Positions 47,963-60,295 of a stretch of 64,000 nt of DNA are shown piece after piece. The DNA is from Rhodamnia argentea. Taxonomy: Eukaryota > Streptophyta > Magnoliopsida > Myrtales > Myrtaceae. How positions within the stretch are numbered: the stretch's first letter is position 1; each line of letters starts with the position of its first letter. The translations under genes were made by a program, and so were the position numbers. The stretch lies in contig NC_063150.1 in NCBI RefSeq assembly GCF_020921035.1, positions 10,044,001 to 10,108,000 on the forward strand. The letters are read 5' to 3'. The notes below the pieces were generated by a model. The model was given only the letters and a program-made list of their open reading frames with translations. It was not told the DNA's origin and did no database searches.

Positions 47963-50080
47963 GTTGAGGTTTAGTTTTCTCGTATTCGGCTAGACTAAAG
48001 ATTTTCCAATATAATTTAACCAAAAAACCTTAAAACTCGTTAATTCATGAAATTTCTCCAAAGGCACATTATCTAGTCAATCTTGGATCCTAGCAAGAAG
48101 GATAAGAAATAAAGAAGTTTTGTTTGTGCTTATCAAGCAGTTGATATGTGGTCGAGCAAGGCTTGGTAAGATGTAAATCAAGTTACCCACCCACTTCCCT
48201 ATTGATGAAGACCTATGATCAAATCACATTGAACTCATAATGATCCATGTAACTAATACGCTTGATTAACATTGGTGATGTTCGTAGTCTCATAAGTAGA
48301 GCTGTCAAACAGGTGGGTCGAGTCAAATCAAAAATGGTCCAACCCAAATTAACCCATTTTCATATAATAAAAATCTAGCGACCCATACCCAATCCGACTA
48401 ATATTATTAAAATACTTTCATATTTAATCAAATCTAGCATGATTTTTTTTTTTATGTTTTTTTGAAAATATATATACCTAAAACATTGTGGACAGCTTTT
48501 ATTTTTAAAAGAAACTAATTATTTTTTATTTTTTTTTATTTTAAGATCGGCGAAGGCTTCACAGTAATTGGGACGCCAAGCCTCATAATATTGAGGCCTA
48601 GCCCCAAGTCCTTAATGCTCGTGCTTAGATTCATCGAGGTTATATTTTTTAAATTCTTTAAATTTTTAAATTTTCAATTTCATTTTTTTTCTTTGTTTTC
48701 TTTTTCTCTTCCTTCTTTCTCCTTCCTCCATCGGTCACCAAGCCTCAACGGCGGCTGGCAACAAGTCACAGACGCAATCGATCCCGATGAGCGAGAGCTC
48801 GCTTGAGGTAAATGAGCTCTAAACTCGCCAAATCCCGGAGAGCAGGAGCTTGCCCGTGGCCAACGAGCTCGAGGTTCTCGGGTGGCCATCGCTGGCTAGT
48901 GGCAGCGGAGGTAGGAGGAAAAAGAAAAAGGAAGAAAGGAAAGAAAAAACAGGCATCTAAAATGTTTTAATATTTAAAAATATTTAAAAAAATCTATTTA
49001 TGATTGGTTTGAGATAGTTATATTAATTAACTCATTTATGAAAAAAAAAAAAAAAGCTAAACCACCGACGCAATGTCTCAATGTCTATCCCATCGTGAGT
49101 GGACACTTTCCACTTTTGAAATCCCATTGGTCTTTAAAGACTTAACGTGGAAATCCATTTTGGACTGAATGATGTGAATCGAATGGGTCACTTCGCACTT
49201 CTTTCAACGGATCCAATTATCTTGATGACTTGCATTTGATTTGACTGGGAATTAAATTACTAAGCAAATGAAATCCCAAAAAAAGCATCCAATGAAATTG
49301 ACCGGTCAGCGATGGCCCAATGCCCCACTTGTGCGAACTTCGCTCATTTTTCAGAAATTAGATGATTATAAGTTATTATGTTGACAAAAAAAAAAGGTGA
49401 TAAAATGAAAAGCAAACTCACTCAATGAGAGCAGAGTTTTGATCAAAGGAAAAGTCATCAGCTAACAAAACGATGGAAAACTAGAAGGAATCGATAACTC
49501 GTTAATAGAGCCATCGCCATCAGAGATTAACACAAAAGCCTTGACAAGAAAATCGATGATTATGAGTCATCGACAACAAACTATTGCAGATTTCGCTAAC
49601 TGTTGAAGAAGTGTCACGTGTGAACAAAGTAGAGGAGTATCGGCGCATCAGTTGAAGATAAAGATGGTGGATCGATAGGAGCACATGATTGCATGGTGCT
49701 TATGATTATAATCTTGAGATTTGTAAATTTTTGTGTATAATTACTAATAAAGGATAGAAGATCATGTCTAGAATACTCTCAGTTCATTTGATCCGGATCA
49801 CACGAGGACTTAATATCTCTTATCAAATAGATTGTGGGGAGTCTCGGAGGGAGGAGTTGATTTTGGTTAATCTAACGAGTGGCTTTTACGAATTAGCCTT
49901 AGACTTGAGTATCATGTGATACTGTGAAAAAGCTAGGATATGCGACAAGATGCACGCAACTAGAAGATGATTTAAATGCTGTGCTTGAAGGAAATTAATT
50001 AGTGGGTATAGATGTACACTGTGAGGCCTGCAAATGTCGCTTATGGGAAGAGATGAGTTTTATTATAGTCAAGTTTTGTG
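47963..50080. other. Gene-free stretch, repeat-like
   Basis: No gene is recognised. Around 48300-49060 there is another AT-rich repeat with a GC-rich core (48720-48900), beginning 'agagctgtcaaacaggtgggtcg'; similar words lie near 655-775. The rest is AT-rich without motifs. Confidence 0.45.
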
Positions 50081-50727
50081 GTGAGAATTGCCAGAAAATA
50101 TTCTAAACTTATTGCAATTGTGCCAATTCAGTCCTAAATTTTTTTTGCGGGCTGAGTCCTAAACCTTTTTCAATTATGTCAATTTAATCCGCATTGCCGA
50201 CTCGTGATGACATGGCATTGCTAGCAGCGACATTGATAATTTTTAATTATAATTAACTATTTTCTATTTTTCTATTTTTTTCAAAACCTATTGCTACTAT
50301 GGTCGGGGAGGGCTTCATGTTCCTCAACTAGCCTCGTCTAGGTTGGGCGAGGCCATGGCCGCCTTTGCCTGCGGCCGCGCCTCACGGAACCCTTGCGAGG
50401 CGCAGCCGCCTTCACTCGCTGTAGACGATGCCATGACAAGGCTGCCCTTGCTTAGATCCGGGCAAGGGGGTCTCGCCCGAGGCTATTTGGGGGCCTTGAA
50501 GCCCTCGCCGGCCACTAGGCAAGGGCCGACCACGATAGCGATAAGTTTTGAAAAAAAAAAGAAATAGAAAAAAAATATCATTAAAAATTATCCATGTCAA
50601 ACGCCGGCAAAGTGGACGGAATTGGCACAATTGTAAAAGGTTTAAGACTCAATTGGCCCAAAAAAAAAGTTTAGTAATGAATTAGCACAATTGCAATAGG
50701 TTTACGACTATTTTGATAATTTTCCCG
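50081..50727. mobile_element. TIR element of the 'ATTGCAATTGTGCC' family
   Basis: The left arm CTAAACTTATTGCAATTGTG and the reversed right arm GTAAACCTATTGCAATTGTG are inverted repeats of about 45 bp. The core 50290-50530 is GC-rich ('gcctcgtctaggttgggcgagg'). No transposase. Related elements lie at 62294-62862 and, as halves, near 45180, 56600 and 58040. Confidence 0.7.
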
Positions 50728-51629
50728 GATATGCTGGTGTGACAATTTCTGATTTAGATCATTCGTTGATGTTTTAAAAAAAAATTATCATTTTTCTCCT
50801 CTTCACTATTTAAATTTTGAAAGAATACATAGCAACGATAATTGCCTGAGCGAAGATGATAGCTTGAGTTACATCGATAAGTTACGGGAGACTTGAGGAG
50901 ATAAAATCATGAACGGTGATGTTGAAATCTTTCAAGCGCAAGGATGGTCACCGTTCCAGATCGCTCGGTTTAATACTTGTGGCAAGTCTAGCTTTGTTAT
51001 ATGAAATTATATTTAAGGACAGTACTAAGGAGACGATACCGTTACTTCTGATGAGTAATGGTGCAATAGAGGCCCCACTCATTTTAGTTGTTGGAGAGAA
51101 TGATTTTCTCAGTTTTATATCATTTTAATATTCACTAATTAACATTTAGCCATGACACTATTTATAGTTGTTCTAAACTTCTCTTTATGACTTTTATGAA
51201 TTTCCATCTAATTTTAAGTCCATTAGAATTCATTCACTGTTTAATGTTTCTTATTTTTGTTGTAGGTCTAGAATAGTTTTTAATATTGTCGCATTTAATA
51301 TTGTTCAAGTGTAAAAAAGAAGAAGAAGAAGAAGTTGCGACAACGGATAGTAAGTACGCAATTTAGTTAGGAGTCTAAGCAAACCACCGAATCAATTCAG
51401 TTGGAAAGCTTTATTGAATTTGATTTAATTTGTCATTTTCTCAAAGCATACCTTTCACTCCAGTTTGGTTGGGTTTCAAAGACAAATCGAACAAAGACGG
51501 AAACGTTCCTATCTCTGATTTTCTTTTGCTAATCTTCTAAAATGCAATGTTAAGTGGATATTGTGTGGATGAGTTATGGTTTGTTGTACAATAGGTTGAG
51601 AATGTGGCAGCTACATTCAATTAGCTATG

Positions 51630-51630
<1 letters not shown>

Positions 51631-51670
<40 letters not shown>
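51631..51670. repeat. (TA)n microsatellite
   Basis: About 20 consecutive TA units. Its length probably varies between individuals. Confidence 0.95.
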
Positions 51671-51674
<4 letters not shown>

Positions 51675-51789
51675 CTAGTGCTATGAAAATGCCATAAAAA
51701 CATTGTCGAGGACTAATTGAATGTAATGGCAAGGATTTTATTTGAGTTTGTTTGAATATTTTCAAAGGGGATAAGGATACCACAAGTAT

Positions 51790-52070
51790 TATAACTTCCG
51801 TTCGATGCTCATTTGAAGGCCGTAACTTTTTTTTTCGATCACTTGAATGTCATATAACATTTCAATCGATCATTTGAGTATCATAGTTTTTTTAAAAATA
51901 TTCACCACAAGTGCTATCCCACGTTAGATTTATGGCACTTGGATGAATATTTTAATAAATAAATTAGCACTTAATTAATTAATTGAAAATTAAGGTACTT
52001 AAGTAGATGTATTTTAAAAATTATGATATTTAAGTGATCGGAAAAAGATTGACGTACGAAAATTATGTGG
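51790..52070. mobile_element. Probable inverted-repeat MITE
   Basis: The left half contains CGATCACTTGAATGTCAT and a second similar unit, and the right half reversed contains CCGATCACTTAAATATCATA. The two halves are partly complementary. Exact ends and target duplication are not clear. Confidence 0.45.
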
Positions 52071-52871
52071 TTTGTGCTCTACTTTGTTCCTTTTCAAACT
52101 GGCAAGTTTCAGTGCATATCCCCATTGAATCTTAAAAGTCTTTGGCGAATGATTACGTTCAAGTGGTGAACATTATCACTCTCCACTCACCTTGGCACTG
52201 CTTTCTAGATGCTTTTTGCACATCAAGAATCTGTGACCTGGAGTGGGACCGGAGAACGAAAAACAAAGAATAAGTGCACTTTTTTAGTTCTTTTGAGATA
52301 TTGTAGAGATCTGGTGTAATTTGAAGCAAATCCTAGTGCTGACGGTTTATTTTTGTGAAGCTGTATCGATTTAATATTTGAGGAAATTCACGTGGGCGTC
52401 CATCTTAAATTATTAGGTGAAAGGATATTACACTAGTATAAGAAGTCATTATGGATATTTCACTTTACAAATAGTCTCCTCTAGAGGAGAAATTATTACA
52501 TGAGTGTAGCATAAATACTAAAATGAATCCGGATCATCGAAAATAGTTATTTTTCATATACTTTTCACGTAGATCCGAGCAAATCTAGCGGTTTCTAGAT
52601 CAGTTTAGCGGATCCACTGGTTCAACGGAAGAGTTTCTCCACTCGAGACAGCTTTGTCCTCGCTTGGAGACACCAACATATAGTATGTCTCTTTCAGCCC
52701 CACTTAGCGTGGATTGAGAAAACTCGACAGACATCCTCTCCGTCGGTTGCCTATGAAAAGCTCAAACACGCTGAGGCGATTCATCCCGCAAGGAGTACCC
52801 GATCAAGAGACCAGCTTAAGATCAGAGTCTTGATCTTGGTGTGTGCTCTGAGACATCGAGAGCTAAGAGAG

Positions 52872-54083
52872 ATGGTAGGAACAACCCAGGTCCCAGTCAT
52901 AGTGTTCTCCGAAGAATGCTTGAAACCAGGGACAAGCTCCAGGGCAGAAGCTTGCAAAGTGATGGCGCAGGCTCTTGAGGATCATGGGTGCTTCATTGTC
53001 GATCACCCCGATTTCCCTGTCGGCCTTCACGACTCCATCTTCAGCGTCGCCGAAGATCTCTTCAACCTCCCCCATGAGACTAAGATCAAGAACATCAACT
53101 TAAAGCCTCCCCTTGGGTATACTGGAAAGATCCCCGGGACTCCCGTCGTCGAGGCCCTGGCCATTGTCGGCCCCGAGAAGCTTGAAGAGTGCGAAAAGTT
53201 CACCTCTCTCATGTGGCCCTCTGGGAATGACCGCTTCTGGTACTAATCTTTCTCCCGTTTTAGTATAATACTAATCGTATATGCTTTGTACAACGACTCC
53301 AAGCATGACAAACACGTTTCTCCAACCAGCTTTAACATGGTATCAAGAAAAATAGATAAAGAGTTGGTGCTAAAGTTGACTTCTCTAATATAGTTTCTCA
53401 TTTTGGCTGCAGCAAAGCTGTTCATGACTACGGTAAGTTCATAGCTGAGATGGAGAAGGTAGTGTTCAGGATGGTCTGCGAGAGCTACGGTGTCGAGAAA
53501 TGCTGTGACCCTTACATCGATTCCAGCTCGTACCTCCTGCGATTCTTGAAGTCCAAGAAACCGGAAGATGTCGTGGTCAGCGTGAACCCGACTAGCCACA
53601 CAGACGAGCTTTTTGTCCTACTTGCACCGGCACAACATTAGGGGCTTGGATGTGAGGACCAAAGACGGCGAATGGTTCAGTTTTGAGCCCTCGGCTTCAA
53701 CTTTCATGGTCATTGCCGGTGAAGCATGTGTGGTGAGTCAATTATTTGCTTGGAAATTTTTCCTTAGTACTAGTTCACGCTGGTTCATAGCGATCATCCC
53801 TAATTTTGTGTGGTTCATTCTTGATTAGGCATGGAGCAATGGGAGGATCAAGGCTTGTGACCACCGAGTGGCGGTTACAGAGAGTCAAGTGAGATACTCT
53901 CTTGCTACGTTCTCTTACATCACAGGGATGATCAAGACGCCGGAGGAGTTCATCGACGAGGCACACCCTCTGTAATACAGGCCCTTCATTCACATGGATT
54001 TCCTTTGCTACTATGACTCTGTCAACGACCGCATGAAGGGCGAGAACCTCATCGACTCCTTCTGTGGAGTTCGGGCCAATTAG
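52872..54083 (+). pseudogene. 2-oxoglutarate/Fe(II) dioxygenase, AOP-like, disrupted
   Basis: Three exons with GT-AG introns: 52872-53239, 53413-53732 and 53829-54083. The N-terminal part (VPVIVFSEECLKPGTSS, ALEDHGCFIVDHPD) and KFTSLMWPSGNDRF are typical of the AOP-type branch of plant 2-oxoglutarate-dependent dioxygenases, which hydroxylate or oxidise specialised metabolites and hormones. The first metal ligands are visible as SHTDE. Directly after them, near 53612, the frame shifts: the continuing family sequence FLSYLHRHNIRGLDVRTKDG lies in another frame, and the original frame ends at a stop near 53639. The second histidine (CDHRVAVTES) and the RYSLATFS cosubstrate motif survive in exon 3. 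A TAA interrupts HPL and YRPF at about 53972. Two independent lesions make a working enzyme very unlikely. The start has a good frame and the expected family spacing. Confidence 0.9.
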
Positions 54084-54790
54084 CCCTCACGATAATTTAG
54101 AATGAATGGAGCATATGCTCTTAATGTGAAATAACATGAGATTTGAGGAGTTTGCCGTCTCTCCATCTTCTTTGTTCTGCTTTTCTAGAATAAAGAGGTG
54201 TGCAAAGGTCAAAGGTAAATGAGGATTGAGATGGACTCGGTCTGTATAGTTCACAGACCATCCAATGTTTTATAAGCTTTGTTTACACCGAAGGAGCAGC
54301 CCTTAAGAAAGCAATCATCTTACGTCCGTTGAGAATACACAATGGAAGCATGCTCATAATGTACAGATGCACAAAAGTCATTTCCTCTTATCGTGAGGAT
54401 CTCCTGTCTTGGTATTTTATTTTCTTTCTCTTAAGATTTTTATTCTTCCTCAGCTTGAAAACTTTATCTTATGGGCTATATGTTCCTTCATCCTCTTCTC
54501 AGCCATGCTTTTGATTGGTCTATATTGGTTACCCACCAATCGAAAACATGATTGCTGGTGAGAGAAAATTTCTCGACCCTGACATGGAGGAAAACTTGGC
54601 CCATGTGTTATAGTGGATTCAACTATCATAAAATGTTTACCGCGATATATTGGCGGCAATATTTGCACAAGATCAAAACCATGCCATGTAAGTTCGGGGC
54701 CATATTGGATTTCATATAACCTAATGTCATGGTTCAGAGGTTTCCACCGTGTAAAGGACAACAAATGATCCGAAAAGACTGGGCAAGTCT
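54084..54790. other. Unassigned stretch downstream of the dioxygenase
   Basis: The first part may be the 3' UTR of the pseudogene. A minus-strand frame at 54450-54764 is long for chance but shows no motif I recognise. Confidence 0.35.
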
Positions 54791-55140
54791 CCTATAATTT
54801 CTTGAGTTCTCTAGAATATTTCTAGGGATGGACAATATTATAAGTGTATCATATTCTAGAGAATTCCTAAAATAAATGCGGATAGTTGAGAGATAAGGAG
54901 ATGAAAATTCCACCATTAGTTTAAAGAGAGATCTACGCTTGTAATCAGATGAGTCTTTGTATATATAGAGCTCTCCTCCCCCTAATTTGTATCATCATCT
55001 CCTAATACAAATTCATAGCTCCTCTCTCAGAAATAGTTTTTCTCTCTACAATCCTTGTGAGGGTGGCGAAAGGCTGACTTAGGAAGAAATCCCTAAGGCC
55101 GTGCGGGTAAGGACTCGACCCGCAACACTAGAATTTTGCA
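54791..55140. mobile_element. LTR-like sequence, possibly a solo Ty1/copia LTR
   Basis: The stretch has a TATATATAG core near 54959, then a C/T-rich leader with repeated 'ctcctctctcag' words and a GC-richer end 'gggtaaggactcgacccgcaac', as in many plant copia LTRs and their leader. I could not define the ends or a target duplication. Confidence 0.35.
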
Positions 55141-56589
55141 TATACTTGGATATATAGAATAGAAATGGGCGAAGGTTCTCCTGTTTTATCTATCTCCCAA
55201 GTCGAAATGAGCTTCAATTTCAAAAACAAAATAGCAGAGTGTCACCGTAACATGCGAAGCCATTTTGAACAACTTCCATTTTGAACAACTTAATCAAGAT
55301 GCATGAAGTTCTTGTTTTGAGTACCCTAGAAGAAAGAAGGGTATTTGTGCTATTGTTACCGCAAGAATTCAATAATTTTGGTCACTTAGAACGGGTGAAG
55401 ATCGGTGCCAACGCTAGCGACACTTGCTTCTAGTGGAGGCCAAACTAACGCCGAACAATCAGAGTTTCCGATTTGTGGCTTAGTGGAAAGTGGAGAGATA
55501 GAGGAGCTGAGAGAGTGGGAATCAGAGATTGAGTAGTTGAGAGTGGGAACAAGAGGTTTCTTTTTTTTTTAATAGTTTGGTGAAATGACTTTTTTGGGCA
55601 ATGACATTTTTGTTGCGTAGATTCGCATTGCAAATAATGTTTCTAAGAAATGACAATATTAATTTTTGTTGAGCAGAACAAGCGATCGAATAATAAATAG
55701 ACAGAACAAGAAAAAAAATCGGATACCGGATGCACGTGGTTCGGTCGTAGAGACCTACGTCCATGGGAAAAGCAGCAACGAATTCCACTATAGAACGAGC
55801 GATACATGGAGATTACATATCAAAGCGAGTAACTCAAACACTCACAGTGTTTCCCAAGCCCAAATTACATCCAAAAACGCACACAGTGTTTAGCTCTCAA
55901 TTCCTAACGAAATAATCCCAATTCCTAACAAAATAATCTCTCAATCTCGCAAATGAATTAAAACAAATCTTAGACTCACAAGATTTAATCGGCATTAACA
56001 CTTGAATACTTGATGTAATTCCGCGGAATAAACTTTACTCGTCGGATGAACGATGCGAAGACCTACGCACAAGCACTCACATAAGCGGCGCTTCTTCAAG
56101 ACTTGAATATCTCAACAATGGCGTCCTTTTTTTTTTATTAAGCACACCCACGGCCAAGTTCGGGAAGCATATATATAGGAAACCCAAGCTTGACCGAAAT
56201 ATTATCCTCAAGTTCACATGGCACTTTTCAAATTTTGATCATCACCTCCGCAGGAACTAGGAAAGAATATTTTATTCTTTCTCTGGCCCAAGCTTTCCTT
56301 TTTCTTGTATTCTTCTCAGTAATTAAACTTCAACAAACGTCTTAGTTGATAACGATCCAAGATAGACTTCGCAAATTTATGCACATCCTAGTATATCCAA
56401 GAAAGAATATAACTAATTTTTCAAAATCTTATCCTCTTGCCAAAAGATATCCAAAACACGCATAATATATTTTGCTCGATTTCGAACGTCCGTAAAATAT
56501 TGGATTCGGAATATTCACAGTTTCACTTTAAGCTCAAACTCGAGACATATTTTAACATTTTTTCATTTGATTAACTTAATGTAAAGCGG
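55141..56589. other. Gene-free stretch with retroelement-like segment
   Basis: At 55725-55790 the words 'gcacgtggttcggtcgtagagacctacgtccatggg' resemble a segment common in plant LTR elements. No internal retroelement domain is seen. The rest is AT-rich without recognisable genes. Confidence 0.4.
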
Positions 56590-56900
56590 AAAATCTTGAC
56601 TTCAATAAATTTAACGCTCGCCCTCGCTAATGGCCCAACCTCGCCGACCCTTGCCTCTATGGATGAAGAAGGAAAGGAAGAAAAAAAAATGTCAAAACAT
56701 TATTAAAAATATTCAAATCAACGCCGGTCGCCCACGTAAGATGATCGGCGTCCGTGTCAGCAATTTCCAATCAATTTTGGCTGGATGGAGTGAACTAGCG
56801 TAAATGTAAAAAGTTGAGGACTCAATTGGCCAAAAATAAAAAAGTAGGACTGAATTGGCATAGTTGCAATATGTTTATGACTTTTTTGGTAATTATCCCC
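56590..56900. mobile_element. Half of an 'ATTGCAATTGTGCC'-family TIR element
   Basis: The right arm 'actgaattggcatagttgcaatatgtttatgac' and the preceding GC-rich piece (56600-56660) match the layout of the elements at 50081-50727 and 62294-62862. The matching left arm is not seen nearby. Confidence 0.5.
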
Positions 56901-56949
56901 CATAATACATGTGGTTAGTAACACAAAAGGTTTATCGCCTTCATCCATA

Positions 56950-57610
56950 CTAGGGCTAAGCATAATGGACTCACTGAACCGAGAACCCCTCGGACCGAGC
57001 CAAATCTGCCGATTTGGTCCGGTTCCCGGAGAAACAAGGATCGATTGGACCCCTTGGACCCGACCGAATAACATACATATATTTTAATTTCCTAAATGTA
57101 AAATTAAACCTAAATCTAATACTCACTAACTTAGTGGTGGCGTCTTCTTTACCTCTTTCAGGCATTGCTCGGCGAAGCAGAGGAACCAAGGAAGAGGTGC
57201 GTGTCCTCTCTACCCTCCACTCTCGCTCGCCCTTCTTCACTCTGCAATGTAATAAATATTGTCCTTCCAGCCAACAATATATTTGCGTGTGTTGCTTTGT
57301 GCCCAATGATCCGGTGAGAACATGGAGGTCCAAGAACTTATGCATCGCTATTCTTCAACTCAGCGTTCTTATTTTTTTCATTTTATTTCCTTGAAAGAGC
57401 TCCAACACAGCTACCTAATGGGAAGGAGGATTTATGATGAAGGTTTCTGACTTTGCGTGTAAATGCATGGCCATATCCTGCCAAGAATTGTAATAAGCTG
57501 CTTCACTTGCAACTAACGTACCTTGTCGAAACTAATATTTGCTCTCTTGCGACCAGTCCAATGATTGGACTGCTCGGAAACAGGACAGGATCGGGAACCG
57601 ATCACCCCTA
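56950..57610. mobile_element. Non-autonomous hAT-type element with near-perfect 8-bp target duplication
   Basis: ATCCATAC (56942-56949) and ATCTATAC (57611-57618) flank it, with one mismatch. The ends are TAGGGCTAAGCA and, reversed, TAGGGGTGATCGG. Subterminal CGGTTCC/GGAACCG words occur at both ends, as in 8029-8585 and 12535-15548. The interior frames (56971-57394) show no transposase motif. Confidence 0.75.
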
Positions 57611-57843
57611 ATCTATACTACAGTGAAATCACCTTGTGCCTATTCGAATTAATATTCATTTTCAAAGCACAATAGATTTTAGTGTAAATAGTATATTATA
57701 GTAACTGGTTAAACTTTTTAAATTTAATGATAAAAGTATATGGTGGCCCCAAAAAATTATAGTAGTACATCAAACAGGTAGAATAAGAAGTATACTATAA
57801 GATAGCTTACTCATATTATGGACGAGAAAATGTGTGAAAGCCA

Positions 57844-58022
57844 ACATTGGAAGAGCTTCCATCGGGCTAATTCCCTTCCTTCCTCTTGGCTAGATAAGCC
57901 TCCTCCAACTTTATGGAGCTTGCTTTGTGCCGACGCCCCTTTTGTGGGCCTGTTGTCTAAGAACTCTTATGGATAAATAAAGTGGTGTGTTTTTCTGACC
58001 AAAAAAAAAAAAACATCGGAAG
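57844..58022 (+). mobile_element. LINE 3' end with 10-bp target duplication
   Basis: ACATTGGAAG (57844-57853) and ACATCGGAAG (58013-58022) flank about 159 bp ending TTTTTCTGACC and a poly(A) run. This is the longest member of the YGACC-poly(A) set and gives a view of the 3' region of the parent element. It contains no domain by itself. Confidence 0.65.
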
Positions 58023-59482
58023 CTCATGTAGTGAGCTGGAAAAAGTATAAAAAAATTAAAAATCTATTGCATTGGTACCAATTCAGTCCTAAACCTTTTA
58101 ATTAGATCAACTTAGTTTTAAACATTTTCATAGCGATACCGATTAAATCATATGGCCAATTTAGGTAAAAAAAATTGTTGGCATGGATATCAGTCATTCT
58201 ACGTGACACAATATGCACCGACGTGGATTTTTTTTTAATTGTTAATATTCTTAAGTATTTTATCAATTTTTACTTTTCTTTTCTTTTCCTCTTTTCCTTC
58301 ATTTCTTTTTCTTTTTTTTCATTTTTTCCTTATTTCCCTCCGGCAGTCGCTAGTCTCCATAATGACAAAATAATCTAAGGATACTAACTTGTTTAATTCA
58401 CTGTGCAGAAGAACTTCCCTGCATACACGAATTCATATTTTGATGGTGTTAGCAACAGGATTGTCTAAGGTTAGGAATGCTCTGCTTCTACCGAGGGTGA
58501 CTAAGGTATTGGACATAAAAGGTGTCTAAACGTGGATGGACTTGCAGAATGAGGAGCTCGATAAGGCGTATCGTGTGCAACGTAATCCACCCATGATATG
58601 AATTTTGTGGAGCTTCCGTTGTTTCTTTCCAACAAGGCTCCGTTTGTTTCACAAAAAATACGAGATTTTTGAAAATATTTTCCGGAAAGTTATTTTCCAA
58701 GACAATGACAATGTTTTCTGGTGTTTGGCTAAACTATGAAAAAGACCCGAAAAATAAGAGATCTTCATGATCATATTTTTATTTTTCCGATAAGCTACTT
58801 GTTTTCCTTGCTTCACGACGAATATGATCGGGTCATTTTTCACGTACACATTCATGATCAACGGTGCATATGGATTTTGTCCATGTAATTTATAGACCAT
58901 AGGATATTCTTTCGGGAATCAGTAAGAGACGTTCATCTGATTGGCCTTCGCTTCTTCACTCTTGCTGGGGCCAAGCCAGTTCTGGAGAACTGGGTCCACC
59001 AATTTGGAACAACTTTGGACACATGGGGTTTCATTTAGCGTGAGAGATCGAGGCATTGGTGGATATCCTCATGTAATGAAGTTCTAGTGCAGTTCATCAT
59101 GTGATGGTGCGCGCGTATGTTGGAACCTGCTATGATAATTTCTTTCAGGCCAACTAGTCCCTCGTGATTGATTCATCATAAAAGAATAGAGAAAATGGGT
59201 TTTTTCTTAACAAGATATAGGATGAGATATTTGGTGAGATTGCTTCGTCCTGCAACATTTCCATTTCTTCACTGATTATCGACGCGATGAAGACTCGTTG
59301 TGTACTTAATCGTGACTTTGATTCATGAATCAATTGTTGTTACTCTTATCGTTATTGATCTCGGCCAGAGGCCAACACAACTGAAGGAGCCATAGCATGC
59401 TGCATGTCGTAACTCCTCTGGTTGAGAGGTTGGCAAACTCTAACTCGCCTCTCCTCTGCAAATGAAAGCTGAAACCCTAGCC
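58023..59482. other. Gene-free stretch
   Basis: 58040-58330 resembles one arm of the 'ATTGCAATTGTGCC' family. 58636 starts a half-copy of the 39051-39290 MITE family. The sequence 58380-59440 shows no recognisable gene, though 58920-59100 has balanced composition that could be an old gene fragment. Confidence 0.4.
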
Positions 59483-59665
59483 ATGGCGGACACCCTCAAG
59501 TTTCTCTTTACCAGAAGACACGAGAGAGCATTCAACTTGAGTCTGGCTGTTTTGAGTTTGATAATGTCTTTGAAAGTCTGCAGGTCGGTTCGTGTAGGAA
59601 GAGCGCGCAAATGCCTCCCTTCAAGTTGTTGTTCAGCCCAGACAAATTCCTCCGTCTTTGTATAA
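59483..59665 (+). CDS. Hypothetical small ORF or first exon
   Basis: The ATG stands in a good plant context: AAACCCTAGCC ATGGCG, a leader pattern common in plant genes. The frame begins MADTLKFLFTRRHERAFNLS and has a hydrophobic stretch LAVLSLIMSLKV, about 60 residues in all. A possible splice donor (GCAG/GTCGGT) lies at about 59584. I do not recognise a family, and no downstream exon could be identified with confidence, because 59740-60060 is a proline-coding GC-rich stretch. It may be a real small gene, a first exon or a decayed gene. Confidence 0.25.
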   Translation: MADTLKFLFTRRHERAFNLSLAVLSLIMSLKVCRSVRVGRARKCLPSSCCSAQTNSSVFV

Positions 59666-59739
59666 CACCAATCTGAGCTTGGTCAGTATTAATCATGCTT
59701 CAAATTGTTTTAATATATGAATTCTATAAAACCAATCCA

Positions 59740-60120
59740 TGTCCTTGGCAGTCCAGCCCGAGTCCATAGGGGCTGGGCCTGGGTCTGGTTCGCTTGAGGC
59801 TATGTCGGGAACCCCGGTCCCCTTGCCCATATCCATGTCGGCTGTGCCCCCGCACCCAGCTTCCATGCCCGAATTACCGGCGCCGGAGCCCATGTCCACT
59901 GAGGCCGAACCCAACTTCCCGGCAGTCTTGCCCAGGTTCCCAATGATTGAGCTGCAGAAACCCAACTCTTGCACCCTCAGACCCCATCCCTTGGCCCTGA
60001 GGACCATAGAGGTCGATGCCCGGGTCCCCAAGGTCGGGACCTAGCACCCCGAGCTCAAGTTGGGAGATCCTTGGCACCCGGGCTCGGGACCCCAACGGCA
60101 GGCCTCAAGTTCCTTGAGGT
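59740..60120. other. GC-rich proline-coding patch
   Basis: Frames on both strands are open because the sequence is C-rich ('cccgagtcc', 'gggctgggcctggg'). The plus-strand translation is rich in Pro with PEP- and PAP-like words. I cannot tell whether it is coding. Confidence 0.3.
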
Positions 60121-60121
60121 C

Positions 60122-60295
60122 AGGCCCAAGACCTCGGTGCAAATGAAGGTTCTATAGATTGTATGGTCTTATTTCCGAATTATTAGCATGCGCATATCCG
60201 AAGGGGCTAGGCCCAAGACCTCAGTGCAAAACGAAGGACCTATTCATTATATAGTCTCCTTTCTGAATCATTAACTTGTACATATCCGAAACTCT
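60122..60295. repeat. Tandem direct repeat, two units of 87 bp
   Basis: Units at 60122 and 60209 both start AGGCCCAAGACCTC and end CATATCCGAA, with scattered differences between. They follow the GC-rich patch. Confidence 0.85.

Larger units (their letters stand above)
50728..52871. other. Gene-free stretch with microsatellites
   Basis: No coding region can be supported, and the frame at 50916-51128 has no motif. It includes a GAA run (51319-51336), a long TA run (51631-51670) and an inverted-repeat element near 51790-52070. The last part is the presumed promoter of the dioxygenase pseudogene. Confidence 0.45.
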
